From assembly GCF_025950235.1 (NCBI RefSeq), contig NZ_JAPDDT010000003.1:310001-374000 (forward strand): a stretch of DNA of 64,000 nucleotides, given 5' to 3'. The notes below the pieces were generated by a model. It saw nothing but the letters and a program-made list of their open reading frames with translations, had not been told where the DNA came from and made no database searches. Of the stretch, positions 26,619 to 34,771 are shown in pieces (the stretch's first letter is position 1; every line of letters starts with the position of its first letter). Source of the DNA: Luteolibacter arcticus. GTDB taxonomy: Bacteria > Verrucomicrobiota > Verrucomicrobiia > Verrucomicrobiales > Akkermansiaceae. Position numbers and translations under genes: made by a program.

Positions 26619-27386
26619 TCAGGGAAAACGCGCGGGCTCCACCTTCTCCTTCGTGAAGCGGACAACCACGAGATACGTCCCGCCGTGCATTGAGACACCG
26701 AGCAGCCCGGAGCCACCGCTTTGCAGCTTCCAGAGATGGGAGGGCAGGAACATGTCGTCCTTCACCTGCTTGATCCCCGGGTAGGCGCCCGCCTGGACCG
26801 GCTTGCCGTGAAGCGCTCCCATCAGCTCGACGAGTTGCGCCCACGTCTCCTTGAGCTGCGTCGGATACGCCTCCGAGGTCTGTCCCTGCGTCTGCAGGAC
26901 GACCTCGGTGAGGGTATCGGTGGGAGACCAATCGAAAAACAGCTCGCAATGCAGGCCCCCGATCTTCTGACGCGTCCGGTAAACGCCATTGATGCCGGTG
27001 CGGCCCAAATAGGTGTCGTCGAGGTCGGTTTGGACGGCCTTGCTCTCCTTGAGCTTCTTTTTGACCGTCTCGATGCTGTCGCCGAAGCACAGGGTATCGA
27101 AAATCGCCTTCGGGTCCGGCGCCGGGGTCGGCTCGGCTGCCGCGGGCGGCTTTTGCCCTACATTCGCCGTCTGCGAGGACACCCACGTCTTGTCCGCGGC
27201 GTGAAGCTTGGCGTAGTCGACGGTGAACATCTTGCCATCTTCGCGGCGGATGGTGACCTGCTGGTCATTGTGCGAGACATACTCGCCGCTGAAGGAATTC
27301 GTCCCGTCGGCACTCTTCCACGTCCGCGATTCCGCGAACAGCGGGACGGTGCCAGTAATCAGGAGCGTGAGGAACAAGGATCGCAT
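26619..27386 (-). CDS. Secreted SHD1-domain protein
   Basis: The 255-residue protein has a signal peptide (MRSLFLTLLITGTVPLFA) and then an SLA1-homology-domain-1-like module at about residues 20-75 (SRTWKSADGTNSFSGEYVS, VTIRREDGKMFTVDYAKL). This module is very common on exported proteins in Planctomycetes and Verrucomicrobia. A Pro/Ala linker leads to a globular domain of about 155 residues (DTLCFGDSIETVKKKLKES...), with a short GDS-type motif resembling the beginnings of BamE-like repeats. Function unknown. Expressed alone on the minus strand. Confidence 0.8.
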   Translation of the reverse strand: MRSLFLTLLITGTVPLFAESRTWKSADGTNSFSGEYVSHNDQQVTIRREDGKMFTVDYAKLHAADKTWVSSQTANVGQKPPAAAEPTPAPDPKAIFDTLCFGDSIETVKKKLKESKAVQTDLDDTYLGRTGINGVYRTRQKIGGLHCELFFDWSPTDTLTEVVLQTQGQTSEAYPTQLKETWAQLVELMGALHGKPVQAGAYPGIKQVKDDMFLPSHLWKLQSGGSGLLGVSMHGGTYLVVVRFTKEKVEPARFP

Positions 27387-27425
27387 TGTGTGAGGAAAGA
27401 ACGCCGCTGGGGCCGGAAAGTTGAC

Positions 27426-27463
27426 AAAAAAAATCCCGGCAGCGGATAACTCCGCTGCCGGGA
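27426..27463 (-). terminator. Intrinsic terminator of TIGR04073-like gene
   Basis: TCCCGGCAGCGGA and TCCGCTGCCGGGA form a perfect 13-bp stem with a TAAC loop. On the minus strand it is followed by eight T residues. It lies 26 bases beyond the stop at 27489. Textbook Rho-independent terminator. Confidence 0.93.
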
Positions 27464-27488
27464 CGACTAAACTGTCTGCTCTACCGGA

Positions 27489-27920
27489 TTACCAGCGCTG
27501 AGAGCGGGTATGGAAGTAGTAGCTTTCGAAGCCGAGTTCCGGCGGGAACTCCGAGAGGCCATCGGAAGGATTCATCTGAATCCGGTTGTCTTCGCCGCAA
27601 CGCTCATACGGCGGCTTGAAGGTACCGCGGTAGGTCGGGCAGGTGAAGGTGAAGACTTCATAGAAGCCGTAGCCAAGGCGCTTCAGGGAGCGGCTGGTGC
27701 CATCCACCACACCGTAGGACCAGCCAGCCTTGCGGCCGTGGTCGTCGGTCTTGCGGACGATCTGCTCGGGAAGTTCCATGAACCCGTAAAGGATGTTGCT
27801 GATGCCGCGGCCGAGCTTGCGGGTCGCCGTGTAGGTCGATCCCGGAGGAGCTTGGATGTCGGCGGATGCCACACCGCCAAGGGCGAGCACGGCGGTAGCG
27901 AGAACGGCGAGTTTTTTCAT
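27489..27920 (-). CDS. Exosortase system-associated protein, TIGR04073-like
   Basis: The 143-residue exported protein starts with a signal peptide (MKKLAVLATAVLALGGVASA). The central segment KLGRGISNILYGFMELPEQI followed by a Tyr/Gly-rich region (GWSYGVVDGTSRSLKRLGYG, YEVFTFTCP) matches the family named TIGR04073, noted in genomes with exosortase/PEP-CTERM-type systems, including Verrucomicrobia. Its molecular role is unknown. No exosortase is visible in this window. The ATG at 27920 is chosen over an in-frame upstream start because it begins the signal peptide. It has its own strong terminator, so it is probably monocistronic. Confidence 0.82.
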   Translation of the reverse strand: MKKLAVLATAVLALGGVASADIQAPPGSTYTATRKLGRGISNILYGFMELPEQIVRKTDDHGRKAGWSYGVVDGTSRSLKRLGYGFYEVFTFTCPTYRGTFKPPYERCGEDNRIQMNPSDGLSEFPPELGFESYYFHTRSQRW

Positions 27921-28208
27921 GTGCTGCTGTGAGCCTAGGAACGGGATTCGGGGGTTGGCAACGGGAAAGTGGGGCACGGGAGGAGTTCCACGGGAATTCT
28001 TCCCAGTTCCACGGTGGCCCGTAGGGACAATGAATGGACGGGGTGGCCGTTTTGAAGTTCGCGCCGGAAAAATGCCTCCACCGGGCCACGGCAACTCTGC
28101 CTAGGCGGCTGATGCTTCCGTGGGATCATCGCCCCCCCTTTCGAACAACGAGGATTTCGCCACCGGAATCAGGCAGGCTCGCTCAGGAGTCTTTGACAAC
28201 CAGAGCCC

Positions 28209-28661
28209 TCAGACTAAAAGGATCTCCACGCCGATATTCCCTCGCGTGGCCTTGGAATAGGGGCAGGTCTGGTGCGCCGCGTTCACGATCGCTTGCGCCG
28301 CCGCCTCCTCGATGCCCGGCAGGCTGACCTTGAGCCGGGCCTGTAGCGAGTAGCCGCTGTCCGACTGGCACAGGTCGACCTCTGCATCCACCGCCGCATC
28401 CTGCGGAAACCGGACCTTCATCGCTCCCGCGGCGATTTTCATCGCCCCGATAAAGCAGGCGGACCATCCGGCCGCGAACAGTTGTTCGGGATTGGTGCCA
28501 GTCCCCTTGCTGCCGGGAGTCGCCAGCTTGATATCCAGAGCCCCGTCGGAGGAGCGGGACGCGCCGCCATCCCGGCCACCCGTGGTGTGGGTCTGACCGG
28601 TGTAAAACACTTGCTTGGAGCCGGTGTCGCGACCGGCATCGGAAACTAATGTGGCATTCAT
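28209..28661 (-). CDS. ohr: Organic hydroperoxide resistance protein (Ohr/OsmC family)
   Basis: Thiol peroxidase that reduces organic hydroperoxides. The 150-residue protein has both catalytic cysteines: Cys69 in GWSACF and Cys133 in HQTCPYSKATRGN, with the typical NPEQLFAAG preceding the first. The length and GALDIKLATPGSKGTGTNPE region match Ohr rather than OsmC. The frame is open further upstream across the next gene, but the ATG at 28661 is the family start. It lies 61 bases downstream of a cytochrome P460 gene, which in turn follows an epoxide hydrolase; the three read as a stress or detoxification cluster. No OhrR regulator is visible. Confidence 0.95.
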   Translation of the reverse strand: MNATLVSDAGRDTGSKQVFYTGQTHTTGGRDGGASRSSDGALDIKLATPGSKGTGTNPEQLFAAGWSACFIGAMKIAAGAMKVRFPQDAAVDAEVDLCQSDSGYSLQARLKVSLPGIEEAAAQAIVNAAHQTCPYSKATRGNIGVEILLV

Positions 28662-28722
28662 CTGTTTGGTTGGTTGGGTTCGAGTGGTTGTTTCGTTGTT
28701 CGGGGGGATGGAAATCCGGCCG

Positions 28723-29298
28723 TCACTTCTGCCCCGCCAGACCGCCCAGCGAGTAGCGGGTGAAGATAAAGTCCTGCGCCGCGGCCGGCTGGTGACAGGT
28801 GAAGCACGCGGCCAGCTTGGCCTCGTCGACCACCGGCCTGCCATCGGCCTCGCCGAATTGGGCGTAGCCCCAGCCCCCGCTGGCGGCATACTTTTTCGAA
28901 TCCTTGAACATGAACTGGACGCCGTTCTTGGGCGCTCCGGGCACGAAGGACTGTGCTTGGCCAAAGGCCTTGTCGTTCTCCTCCGACGGAACCAGAGCCC
29001 ACGCAATCCGCGCGATGACCGCGCCATCGGGAAACGGCAGCGTTCCCTCGCGATAGGCCTTGATCGCAATGTCGTTGCCTAGCACGGCCCGGATGTCGTC
29101 GAGCTTCCCTTCCTCGCGCGCCACGGAGATCAGCCTCCAGTCGCGATAGCCTTCGGGGATCTGCGTGATGCCCGGATCCGGCCGAGCGGGATCCGCAGGC
29201 TTGGAACCCTCAGCCTGCGCGGTCGCCAGGCGGGTGATAAACGCAGCGGGCAGGATCAGCAGGGCCGCCGCCGCGGCACGATGGATGGAGTGTTTCAT
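28723..29298 (-). CDS. Cytochrome P460 family protein
   Basis: The 191-residue protein has a signal peptide (ending ATAQA) and a P460-type domain: YRDWRLISVAREEGKLDDIR near the start, GTLPFPDGAVIARIAW in the middle, and a c-type haem motif CFTCHQP at Cys165, Cys168, His169 near the C-terminus. P460 cytochromes carry a cross-linked haem and act on hydroxylamine or NO in some bacteria; the broader family is often of unknown activity. It lies between the ohr and epoxide hydrolase genes on the same strand, suggesting a role in handling reactive species. Confidence 0.9.
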   Translation of the reverse strand: MKHSIHRAAAAALLILPAAFITRLATAQAEGSKPADPARPDPGITQIPEGYRDWRLISVAREEGKLDDIRAVLGNDIAIKAYREGTLPFPDGAVIARIAWALVPSEENDKAFGQAQSFVPGAPKNGVQFMFKDSKKYAASGGWGYAQFGEADGRPVVDEAKLAACFTCHQPAAAQDFIFTRYSLGGLAGQK

Positions 29299-29361
29299 GG
29301 CTGAGCTTGGCTTGTTCTTCCGTGGAACTGACGGGCAATTCTTCCGCTCTTCGGGCGGCCA

Positions 29362-29391
29362 GCCTGCCGCGCACCTTCCAGCGCGGCAGGC
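29362..29391 (-). terminator. Hairpin downstream of epoxide hydrolase gene
   Basis: GCCTGCCGCGC and GCGCGGCAGGC form a perfect 11-bp stem with an 8-base loop, 15 bases beyond the stop at 29407 on the minus strand. There is no clear T-tract, so it may attenuate rather than fully end transcription before the P460 gene. Confidence 0.55.
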
Positions 29392-29406
29392 CGACGAGAC
29401 TTGGGA

Positions 29407-30672
29407 TCAAGGGTTCGCGCCCCGGAGCGACCTCAGCCCGACCCGCAGTTCCTCCACTAGGATCTTGGGCTGCTCCCAAGCCGCGAAGTGCCCGCCCTTC
29501 TCCACCTTGTTGTAGTGGATGAGATGGGGATAGGCGCGTTCAACCCAGCTCCGGGGCGCTTGGTACAGCTCGTCGGGGAAGGCCGTCACGGCGATGGGGA
29601 TTTGGACACCCATCGGCGCGAAGAACGGCAGCCTGTTCTCCCGGTAGAGGCGCGCCTCCGAGATCGCCGTGTTGGTCAGCCAGGTGATCGTGATGTTGTC
29701 GAGCACGTCATCGCGCGTGAGGCCTTCGCGTTGTCCGTCGAAGACACGGGCGATGAGCTCGTAGCTCTTCAGGTCGTGGTCGATCATCCAGGCAGCAAGC
29801 CCGACCGGGGAATCCGCAATCCCGTAGAGCGTCTGCGGATGATTCGCCATCTGCTGGGCATATGACAGCCCGTGCGTGAAGAAGAAGTCCAGCCGCTCGA
29901 AGGCGCGCTTCTCGTCGGGCGCTAGGCCGGGTGGCGGCGTATGCGTGGCGAGGCCTTGGGCGATTTCGGCCGGCACCGCGGACGGCATGTTGGTGTGGAT
30001 GCCGAGCAATTCCGGCGCTGCCTGCACGCCCATCTGCTCGGTGACCAGCGCGCCCCAATCGCCGCCCTGAGCCACGTAGTGCGTGTACCCCAGGCGCTTC
30101 ATCAGCGTGGTCCAGGCACGGGCGATGCGCGGCGGATCCCAGCCGGTGCTGGTCGGCTTGCCGGAGAACCCGTAGCCGGGCATCGACGGAATCACCACAT
30201 GGAAGGCATCCGCGGCGGTGCCCCCGTGCTCGGTCGGATTGACCAGCGGATCGATGATTTTCAGTTGCTCGATGACCGAGCCCGGCCAGCCGTGGGTGAT
30301 GACCACCGGCAAGGCATCCTCATGTTTCGAGCGAACGTGAAGGAAGTGGATGTCCACCCCGTCGATCTCGGTCATGAACTGCGGCAAGGCATTGAGGCGC
30401 GCCTCCACCTTCCGCCAGTCGTAGTCATCCGCCCAATAGCGGGCGAGCTTCTGGATGGTCGCGAGCTGCACGCCTTGCGACGAATCCGTGACCGTTTCCT
30501 TTTCCGGCCAGCGGGTGGCGTTGAGGCGCCGGCGCAAGTCGGTGAGGTCCTCCTCGGGAACATTCACGCGGAACGAATGAATGGCATCGCGGTCGGTCGC
30601 TTGGGTGCGCGTGTCGCCCGCTTGCCGCGATTCAAGGCCCGGGGTGGTTCCGGGCAGGTCTGCAGTCTTCAT
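29407..30672 (-). CDS. Epoxide hydrolase family protein
   Basis: The 421-residue alpha/beta hydrolase has the N-terminal epoxide-hydrolase segment (FRVNVPEEDLTDLRRRLNAT, then ARYWADDYDWRKVEARLNAL, about residues 34-110). The oxyanion motif is HGWPGSV. The nucleophile is the Asp in AQGGDWGALV, and the catalytic His lies in KGGHFAAWEQP near the end. This domain order matches microsomal-type epoxide hydrolases. No signal peptide is evident, although the first 30 residues are poorly conserved. It heads a same-strand run with cytochrome P460 and ohr. Confidence 0.93.
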   Translation of the reverse strand: MKTADLPGTTPGLESRQAGDTRTQATDRDAIHSFRVNVPEEDLTDLRRRLNATRWPEKETVTDSSQGVQLATIQKLARYWADDYDWRKVEARLNALPQFMTEIDGVDIHFLHVRSKHEDALPVVITHGWPGSVIEQLKIIDPLVNPTEHGGTAADAFHVVIPSMPGYGFSGKPTSTGWDPPRIARAWTTLMKRLGYTHYVAQGGDWGALVTEQMGVQAAPELLGIHTNMPSAVPAEIAQGLATHTPPPGLAPDEKRAFERLDFFFTHGLSYAQQMANHPQTLYGIADSPVGLAAWMIDHDLKSYELIARVFDGQREGLTRDDVLDNITITWLTNTAISEARLYRENRLPFFAPMGVQIPIAVTAFPDELYQAPRSWVERAYPHLIHYNKVEKGGHFAAWEQPKILVEELRVGLRSLRGANP

Positions 30673-30861
30673 GGTGTGCTTGGTAGGTTGGTAGTTCTCC
30701 TTGCAGCAGATTCCTGTCTCCCCTCGCCTCCGGCTCATCCCGTGTCGCGCGTTGAAACATCTGCCAGCATTTGCAACAGCGAGAATTCCGCTCGGAGTGG
30801 CCAAAAGAAATTGGCCGGTTTTTTCACAGCGCTCGGGAACAAGGGCAGGACTGCCGCAACT

Positions 30862-33800
30862 TCAGTCCGCCTCGCCCTCCATCAGCCGTTTCGCTTCCGA
30901 GCGCAGTGCTTGGATGATCAGCCAGTCGCGCCATTCGCGGCCGATCTGCTGTTCGGAATCCGGCAGCTGTTCTGCAATGAGCTTGTCGCATTCGGCCAAG
31001 GCCGCCCGGGCTTCCTCCAAGCGACCCAGCTTGAATTCGGCCATGGCCAGGACCGTGAAAGCCCCCGCCTTCGCTTCGCGGAAAGGGCCATCGGCAGCGC
31101 GGCGAGTCCAAGTCAACGCCTCCTCGTAGTGGCCGAGACGAAATTCCGCCAGGCCTTTGCAAAATTGGAAATACGGTGCTGCGACTTCCTTCGAACCATC
31201 GTTCACCGCCCGTTCCGCCATGGCAGCCACGGCCTTCAGATCAAGGGCAGGCAACGGCAGAATCAGGCAAGCCTTTGCCATCCGGTCGGCGACAAAGACG
31301 TCCTTGGTCTCGCCGAACTTGCCGCAGATGCTCGCGCAGAGCCGCTGGTATTCCGCCAGATCGCCGAGCTGAACCAGCAGCGGGGCCAGTGTCAGATAGT
31401 GCTCATGACTCTCCGGCGATTGCTTGAGCAGCAGCACCGCGTCGTCGGCCGCCTCCCGCCAGCGCCGGCACATCGCATGGGTGTCACAGCGCTCGTAGAG
31501 CAGGCCGGAATACTCTGGCGTCAACTCCTGTCCGGCTGGCAGCAGATCCGCGAACAAGCGTTCGGCGTCCTCGAACTTCCGCTGATGCAAGAGCGCGTTG
31601 ATCAGGTCGCGCAAGATCATGAGGCTCTCCTCCCTGGTGGTGCCCCATGCCTTCCCCGCCACGGCGAGGGCCTCGCGGCCCGCGACCTCCGCCTCGTCGA
31701 ATTTCCCCATCGGCAACAAGACCCGGATCAGCGAGTGAAGCGACTTGGCCACCAAGGCATGGTCCGGACCATGGACCTTGCGGTTGGTTTCCACCACTTG
31801 CCGCAGCAGCGGCACCGCTTCCGCACGCTTCCCTTGGATCGAAACCATGTTGGCGAGGTTTTCGAGGCAGAGGATTTTTGACGGATGCTCGTCCGCCAGG
31901 GTATCGCCCCAATGGTCCAATGCCTGACGGAAGAAGTCCTCGGCTTCGCGATAGTTCTTCTGCCCATATCTCACGCAGCCCAGACCCATCAACGAATCGC
32001 CCAGCAGCGCGCTCTTGTCGCCATGCAGCCGGCGCAGCATCGCGAGCGACTTCTGCAGCATCGCCTCGGCTTCCGGGATGTCTTGCCGCGCCCAGAAGAT
32101 CGAGCCCATCACGTAATAGGACTCGGCCACTTTCCCATGTTCCTCGCCAAGCAGCTTCCGGCGTGTGACCAGGGACCGGCGGACGATGGTCTCGGCTTCG
32201 GTCCCCTTCGAGCTATAGCTCAGGGTATACCCCAGCTCGATGAGGGTGTCGGTGACCGCTTCGCTCTCCTCACCGAAGAGGCCGACCCGGAGTTCCAGCG
32301 CCTCCCGCAGCATCGCCTCCGACTTCGGCAATTGGTCGAGATCGCGATACACCCTTCCGAGAAGCGTCTGCAGGTCCGCGCGGACCGCTGGCTGGCCCGC
32401 CAGCTCCACCGGAAACCGGCTCTCGGTCTTGGCGAGAATCTCTTCTAACATCCTCGTGTCCCGCCCCCGTGCCACGGAAGGTCCGACGCCCTCCAGCATC
32501 GCCTTGAGAAAGCGCGTGGCCTGTTGGCTCTGCGTCTTGTCGACCTCCGCCTGCTGGCGCGCCTTGTCGGCCTCCTGCCGCGCACCCTGCTCCCGCTTCA
32601 AGGCAAGCGCCACCGCCACGAAGCCGATCACCAGAACCGCGGCAACCATCGAGCCCGCGGCGAACCACAGCCGGTTGCGCCGGACCAACTTGCCGAATCG
32701 ATACGCAGTGCTGGGAGGGCGGGCCAGCACCGCGTCGCCCGCGAGATAGCGTGCGATATCCATGGCCAGGGCGTTGGTCGTCGCATACCGGCGGGTGCGG
32801 TCTTTCTCGAGCGCCTTCATCACGATCCAGTCAAGGTCGCCGCGCATCTCGCGGATCAGCTTGGGCACTTCGGCGGCGTGATGCTTCGCAACGTTCGCCA
32901 AGTCCGCGGCCGCCATCGTGCTCAGCCGGGTCGATGGCCGCACCGGCTCCACCTCGCGAATGACTCGCCGGACTTCATCAAGACCTGCCTTGAGAAGCTC
33001 GTGGGTGTCAAACGGAGTCGCACCGGTGAGCAATTCATACAACAGCACGCCCAGGCTGTAGATGTCGGTCCGCGTGTCCAGTTCCGCGCTGGCCATGGTC
33101 GCCTGCTCGGGACTCATGTAGGCGGGAGTCCCGATCAACATCCCCCAGGAGGTGACGAGGGTCTTGTCGGTGAGTGGTTCGCCGCCGGTGGCCTTGGCGA
33201 TCCCGAAATCAATCACCTTGGGCACCGGCTTCCCGTCCTGCCCGGTCATCACCAGAATGTTCGACGGCTTGATGTCGCGATGGAGGATCCCCTTCTGGTG
33301 CGCATGCTCGATCGCGTCGCAAATGTGGGTGAAGAGCTTCAGGCGGGCGTCGAGCGGGAGGGAGTGCCGTTGACAATAATCCGTGATCTTCAGGCCCTCG
33401 ACCAATTCCATCACGAAGTAAGGCCTGCCGCTCGCGGTGGCACCGGCATCGAAGACATGGGCGATGTGCGGATGATCCATCAGGGCCAGCGCTTGCCGCT
33501 CGGCCTCGAAGCGGGCGATCACGCTCCTCGTGTCCATGCCCGGCTTGATCACCTTGAGCGCGACCCGCCGCCGGACCGGTTCCTCCTGTTCGGCCAGGAA
33601 CACCACCCCGCAGCCGCCTTCGCCGATTTGCTGGAGCAGCCGGCAATTCCCCACCCGGTCGCCGGGCTTTTCCCCTGCCGCCACCCGCAACCTCGTCTCA
33701 TCAAGTTCCCAGGTGGCCGGCTCTTCGAGGAAGATCCCGGCGCGGTCATGGGAATTCAGTAAAACCTCGATCTTGCACCGCAGCTCCTCGTCACCCGCGC

Positions 33801-33891
33801 AAGCCCGGTCCAGAAATTCAGCCCGCTCTTCAGGCGGGAGCTGGACCGCTCCGGTGAAGAGTTCAATGTGGCGTCCGGTGTCACCCGTCAT
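30862..33891 (-). CDS. Membrane Ser/Thr protein kinase with TPR sensor region
   Basis: The 1009-residue protein has a Hanks-type kinase domain at about residues 78-350: Gly-rich loop IGEGGCGVVFLAE, Lys113 in VALKVIK, HRDIKPSN at about 204, DFG in VIDFGIAKA at about 228, and the activation segment GTPAYMSPEQA. A single transmembrane helix follows at about 407-431. The remaining 580 residues are TPR-like helical repeats outside the membrane. The ATG at 33891 is preferred over one at 33981 that would overlap the sigma gene. It lies 41 bases downstream of an ECF sigma factor; this sigma/kinase pairing is common in Planctomycetes and Verrucomicrobia, where the kinase is thought to control the sigma factor. 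Confidence 0.93.
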   Translation of the reverse strand: MTGDTGRHIELFTGAVQLPPEERAEFLDRACAGDEELRCKIEVLLNSHDRAGIFLEEPATWELDETRLRVAAGEKPGDRVGNCRLLQQIGEGGCGVVFLAEQEEPVRRRVALKVIKPGMDTRSVIARFEAERQALALMDHPHIAHVFDAGATASGRPYFVMELVEGLKITDYCQRHSLPLDARLKLFTHICDAIEHAHQKGILHRDIKPSNILVMTGQDGKPVPKVIDFGIAKATGGEPLTDKTLVTSWGMLIGTPAYMSPEQATMASAELDTRTDIYSLGVLLYELLTGATPFDTHELLKAGLDEVRRVIREVEPVRPSTRLSTMAAADLANVAKHHAAEVPKLIREMRGDLDWIVMKALEKDRTRRYATTNALAMDIARYLAGDAVLARPPSTAYRFGKLVRRNRLWFAAGSMVAAVLVIGFVAVALALKREQGARQEADKARQQAEVDKTQSQQATRFLKAMLEGVGPSVARGRDTRMLEEILAKTESRFPVELAGQPAVRADLQTLLGRVYRDLDQLPKSEAMLREALELRVGLFGEESEAVTDTLIELGYTLSYSSKGTEAETIVRRSLVTRRKLLGEEHGKVAESYYVMGSIFWARQDIPEAEAMLQKSLAMLRRLHGDKSALLGDSLMGLGCVRYGQKNYREAEDFFRQALDHWGDTLADEHPSKILCLENLANMVSIQGKRAEAVPLLRQVVETNRKVHGPDHALVAKSLHSLIRVLLPMGKFDEAEVAGREALAVAGKAWGTTREESLMILRDLINALLHQRKFEDAERLFADLLPAGQELTPEYSGLLYERCDTHAMCRRWREAADDAVLLLKQSPESHEHYLTLAPLLVQLGDLAEYQRLCASICGKFGETKDVFVADRMAKACLILPLPALDLKAVAAMAERAVNDGSKEVAAPYFQFCKGLAEFRLGHYEEALTWTRRAADGPFREAKAGAFTVLAMAEFKLGRLEEARAALAECDKLIAEQLPDSEQQIGREWRDWLIIQALRSEAKRLMEGEAD

Positions 33892-33932
33892 GGAATCAAC
33901 AGGCTCGGATTGTTCCTCGATCTTCGGACCCG

Positions 33933-34487
33933 CTATTGGCTTTCGATTTCGTTCAGCAGCCAGGCACGGGAGAAGTTCCAATAGTTCTTCACGGTGGAAA
34001 GTGAGATCCCCAGTATCTGTGAAACCTCCTCGTTGGTCATGCCCGCGAAGTATCGCAGCTTGACCAGATCCGCCTGCACCGGATGCGCACCCGCGAATTT
34101 GGACAGGGCTTCGTTCACCGCCAGCAGTTGCTCATCGGCGGTGGGAGCGGCCAGATCGAATCCGTCGAGATCCACGCGCTGATACCCCCCGCCATGGCGC
34201 TGGGCGCGCTTCCGCCGTGCGCGGTCGATCAGGATCCGGCGCATCGCCTCGGCAGAGGCGCGGAAGAAATGTTCCCGATTGTTGAATGATGGGGCCTGAT
34301 CCCCGACCAGCCGGAGCCAGGCTTGATGCACCAGCGCCGTCGGTTGCAGCGTCTGGCCGGGAGCTTCCTGATCCACCTTCGAAGCGGCCAGCCGCCTCAA
34401 TTCGTCGTAAACGAGTACAAGCAACTGCTCGGCGGCATGGGAGTCGCCTGCCTGAATGGCGGCAAGCATCACTGTGGCATCGCTCAT
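33933..34487 (-). CDS. ECF sigma factor paired with Ser/Thr kinase
   Basis: The 184-residue protein has sigma region 2 (AAEQLLVLVYDELRRLA, TALVHQAWLRLVG) and region 4 with a helix-turn-helix (YFAGMTNEEVSQILGISLST VKNYW). The region 2 motifs and HFFRASAEAMRRILIDRARR are characteristic of the kinase-linked ECF group (TIGR02999-type) found in Planctomycetes and Verrucomicrobia. The ATG at 34487 (MSDATVML) fits the family start; an in-frame ATG at 34514 is possible. No anti-sigma gene is adjacent; regulation probably comes from the downstream kinase. Confidence 0.92.
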   Translation of the reverse strand: MSDATVMLAAIQAGDSHAAEQLLVLVYDELRRLAASKVDQEAPGQTLQPTALVHQAWLRLVGDQAPSFNNREHFFRASAEAMRRILIDRARRKRAQRHGGGYQRVDLDGFDLAAPTADEQLLAVNEALSKFAGAHPVQADLVKLRYFAGMTNEEVSQILGISLSTVKNYWNFSRAWLLNEIESQ

Positions 34488-34578
34488 CTGTTCCGGCAGT
34501 ACTACTCCAGACATGCCGCAACGCCGCGCCGGGGTCACTCACATTTTCGCGTCACCTCCTGCCGCTCCGGCACGGCGT

Positions 34579-34740
34579 GTCCCGCGTTGGGACTTGTGGT
34601 CCACCAGCAGTGGTCAACTAGCATCTTCGCGGCACCCCCAGCCCCAAAGGGGCGAAATCCCTCAGCCCAGGGCAAGCGTAGCGCCGCCCTGGGTTCCCAT
34701 CGCCACCGACCGGCGCCCTGAAAGGGCGCGATACGGGGAA
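34579..34740. repeat. Hairpin-repeat block upstream of sigma gene
   Basis: The gap between the sigma gene and serA holds at least four short hairpins: GTCCC/GGGAC at 34579-34593, GCCCC-AAA-GGGGC at 34641-34653, CCCAGGG/CCCTGGG at 34666-34693 and GCGCCCT-GAA-AGGGCGC at 34713-34729. The sequence CCCAAAGGGGCGAAATCCC is of a kind that looks dispersed rather than gene-specific. No coding sequence is evident. Confidence 0.6.
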
Positions 34741-34771
34741 GGCCGCGTGAAAAGATAGCCCCAACCGGGCC

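Noticed and set aside
29941-31881. A 646-codon plus-strand open frame across the epoxide hydrolase and kinase genes
   Set aside because: It spans the 3' and 5' parts of two well-identified minus-strand genes and their gap and has no domain match; a result of high GC content.
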